In this document: positions 61,472 to 64,000 of the stretch, piece after piece
Numbering within the stretch: position 1 is the first letter of the stretch
How the letters are laid out: each line of letters starts with the position of its first letter
Assembly (NCBI GenBank): GCA_016710965.1
Contig: JADJTW010000012.1
Coordinates: 22,900 to 86,899, forward strand
Direction: 5' to 3'
Length of the DNA: 64,000 nucleotides
Origin: Flavobacteriales bacterium
Lineage (GTDB): Bacteria; Bacteroidota; Bacteroidia; Flavobacteriales_F; PHOS-HE28
Program-made: the position numbers and the translations under genes
Notes under the pieces: model-generated
What the model saw: only the letters and a program-made list of their open reading frames with translations
Database searches by the model: none
Told to the model about the DNA's origin: nothing

Positions 61472-64000
61472 TCACAACCTCCCCATCAAATCCTCCACAT
61501 CCGTCACCTTCTCAGATCGCACAGGGTTGTCAGTTCCAATTGAAAGCTCCTCGAAATGCGCCTCCCCGCATTTGGTCGCAACACCCTCCTTGTCGAATGA
61601 GTCACCTGACCAGAGCGGGCTCTTGTCTCGGCAACGAAGTACACCCGGTCCTGGCCATCAACCTCCACCACCACGGCCCAATCCGGATTGTAAGGGCCTG
61701 AGTGGCGTAGGCACCTTGAACCAGCTCGGCAACTTCGCGAACACCTTCACCGCTTCGTTCTTGTCCAGCTGTTGTGCGAACAGGCGCTCGGTGGATGGAT
61801 CATACACCACGTACTCGTGCGGGCGTTCGCACGCGACCATGTTCAAGTAGCCAGTAAGCTCTTCGCTCTCGAACAACTCCTGTGCGTAACACTCCATATC
61901 GCCGAGCTTGCGGTACTTGATGCCGTCCACCAACTCCATGCGCTTGCAGCGGTTGATGCCTTCGGCGACGAGGTCGATGAACTGCTGGGGATTCTTGGAG
62001 AACTCATCCAGCCGGTCACATTCGGTAAGGATGCGCACAAGACTGGCGCGGGTTAGCTGGGTGCGATCTTGAAGTTCGGTGAGGATGTCGGGCTTTATCG
62101 GCTGGAGTTCATACAACACCTGCGGCGCGCTCACTGTATTCTCAGTTGCCTGCACACCGCTACGGCCTACCACTACATCCGCTTTGCGCGTGGTCATACG
62201 AGGCGCGCGGATGGGCTCAGGTCATTCACCGCCTTGATGCATTGTTCGGTCGAAGCGCTCCTCGTTGAAGTGGACGCGATACGTTGTCTTCTGTTTGATG
62301 CGACTCCCCTAGCGCCTTGAACTCTTCGCTGTGGAGTTGCGCTTCGCGTGCGGATGATCTTCTTGTCCTGCGCGTTCTTGATGTCAGCTTACCAGCGAGC
62401 TTGCGCAGCACCTCTTTCACTGCGGGTAGCTGCTCCTCGAATTCCTCAGGCGGGGCTGGCGTGTTGTTCTTCAGCACTTCGCGCAAGCTGTCCTGTACTT
62501 TGCCTTTACTGTCAATGTACGCCTGTTGTTTCAGGTAGGCCCAGATGCGTTCACTGCTTTCTACACCGAGCACGATGTGTTTGCCATCTTCGGTCTTCTT
62601 GCCGAGGCCTGCGAACTGGTGCGGCTCGACTATGCCGAAGCGCAAGCCGGTCTCCTTCTCGACTCGTGTTGCAATTCCTCCACGAAGCGTTCGTAGCCCT
62701 CATTGGCTACCACGGTCAGGTGTTCACATCGAAGCCGCGCACACGTTCGCCGTTCTTGCTGTTTACACAGATCGTAGGCCGCGACCTATAGTTTGCCTGC
62801 GTTGCTGCTCGGATCCATTTCACGCAAGACACAGATCCGAATACGTTGGGGTTGTCCCATCCTTCCTTGAGGGCGCTGTGCGAGAAAATGAACTTCAGCG
62901 GAGTATCAAAGCTGAGTAGGGTCTCCTTCTCACGCATGATGAGGTTGAACGTGCTGGTTTCCACATCCTCCTTACTACTGCTTTTCTTCAGGTGCTCGTC
63001 TGTAAAGGGGGTGTGGACGCGTTTGTCTATTGAGAAGTAGCCATCGTGAACAGCTTCTACTGCCGTGTCCACATCGGCACCTTCGAAGAGTGTTCGGTAC
63101 TTGGCCAGCTTGGCGGCCGCGCGATACTCTTCCTCGAAATGGTCGCGAACTTGCCTTTCACTGCGCGGCCGTCTGCGTCGTAGGTGCGGTACGACGGCAC
63201 CTCATCGATGAAGAAGAGGCTGAGCACCTTGATGTCCATGGGGCGCAGACGCTGCTCCCTGTCGAGGTGCTCGGTGATGGTGCGGCGGATCATCTGCCGG
63301 TGAACGGCGGCACGGTCCACATCGCCAACGGATTCGCCGATGCGCAAAGGCTTCTCCAGGTTCTGAAACTCCACGAACTCCTTCCCCTTTGCTACGCCGA
63401 TGTTGCTGATCAGATAGCCCTTGTAGATGGCTCGACCGGTAAGCTGCTCCAGATCTTCATCCGCAGTGACGTTCTTGAATGTTCGTCTCTTGATGCCCGT
63501 GTTAAGCTGTTCATCAAGTTCCAATTCCACCACATAGTTGGAACGGAGCTTCTTCGCGCTCAGCAACTTCACATAGGCCGCATTGTGCGCATCAGCCACC
63601 TCCATGGCGGCCACCTCGATCTGCTTCACGAGCTTCCGCTCGCGGCATCAACCGCATCCAAGCGGTACCATGTGGTGCTTGTCCACATGCGTTGCACTGT
63701 AGCGCAGTGTGCAGAGCGCGCCATTTTCCTGCAAGGCTTGCTTGCCGCGACCTTCCAGCCGCCATCCACGCTTTTGGGGCTCGTCCACGATTCGGGATCG
63801 GTCTCGTGGCGCAGATCAGGTCGATGGGGCGCTCGTCATTTGACTGTTCACGAACTTGGTAGATGACGTTGTAGTCCTTTCGAACAATGGCGCCCACCGT
63901 CATAACCATGATCGGTTGCGGCTGCTGGAAGCGAAGTTTCCGCGCCTGGTTCGGCTTGCTGCTATCGTACACGAAGAAGTCTGCCGTCGTTCCAGCGAAC
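61472..64000 (-). pseudogene. res: type III restriction enzyme helicase/endonuclease subunit (Res), multiply frameshifted, extends past the window
   Basis: The gene enters from the right edge on the minus strand and ends at TGA 61472-61474. Pieces in several frames follow the order of type III Res: DFFVYDSSKPNQARKLRF, IMVMTVGAIVRKDYNVIY, the helicase box IVDEPQ, LRYSATHVDKHHMV, then KLVKQIEVAAMEVADAH and IDKRVHTPFTDEHL. Next come the motif VI region FSHSALKEGWDNPNVF, LVEGINRC-type central helices and the nuclease end YNPDWAVVVEVDG...VYFVAETK...CGEAHFEELSIG. At least seven frame changes occur in 2.5 kb. No Mod methyltransferase is visible. It is either a true pseudogene or a poorly polished contig end. 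Confidence 0.75.

Overview
The window is a high-GC bacterial segment that reads as Bacteroidota, probably an environmental Flavobacteriales lineage. The pointers are type IX secretion (T9SS) cargo with type A and type B C-terminal sorting domains, a PorP/SprF partner protein, a GbsR/MarR regulator, ELWxxDGT and FISUMP surface proteins, and promoters of the Bacteroidota form TTG-N18-20-TAnnTTTG (clearest before tRNA-Asp, the lipoprotein gene at 26684 and the GbsR gene). The lineage placement is inference from gene content; no marker phylogeny could be run.

Layout. 1-6789: the end of a secreted protein, then a giant SprB-like adhesin with its SprF-like partner. 6799-10654: argS, a CtlX-type arginine/citrulline hydrolase and an arginase, all on the minus strand. 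10799-20161: a lipoprotein, ftsK, an ELWxxDGT surface protein and dnaE. 20185-27292: a FISUMP lipoprotein, thioredoxin, a 35-G tract, a DUF58 protein, tRNA-Asp, a secreted reprolysin-type protease and a lipoprotein. 27342-30162: a GbsR-type regulator with a visible operator, a SAM methyltransferase, two paralogous small membrane proteins and a DUF805-like protein. 30223-34563: a MacAB-like tripartite ABC exporter. 34696-42452: a serine hydrolase, a CUB-type secreted protein, an integral membrane protein, rsmE, a DUF4159 protein, a TerB-like protein and Hsp20. 42649-46373: a CcoI/FixI-type copper P-ATPase, two membrane proteins and a DUF167 protein. 46396-57317: a copper and N2O respiration region. 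It holds a multicopper oxidase, an Rrf2 regulator, a haem-copper-oxidase-like membrane protein, cytochrome c, clade II nosZ, a NosB-like membrane protein, nosL, nosD, nosF, nosY and a fasciclin lipoprotein. 57436-60280: an unknown protein, an MNT/HepT toxin-antitoxin pair and a secreted SGNH-like protein. 60480-64000: a decayed region with remnants of an unrecognised gene, type I HsdR C-termini and a type III restriction subunit.

How it fits together. The nos genes form one plus-strand run that can build, copper-load and supply electrons to a Sec-exported N2O reductase. A motif pair is shared by the promoter region before the cytochrome c/nosZ genes and the one before the fasciclin gene, so these probably form one regulon; the nearby Rrf2 protein is the obvious candidate regulator. 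The GbsR cluster is a compact, self-regulated membrane-protein operon of unknown purpose.

The window also has at least three families of dispersed hairpin repeats, one of which lies in frame inside argS. It has several isolated one-base frameshifts in otherwise intact genes. These, together with the 35-G run, could be residual assembly errors and should be checked against reads before any gene is called broken.
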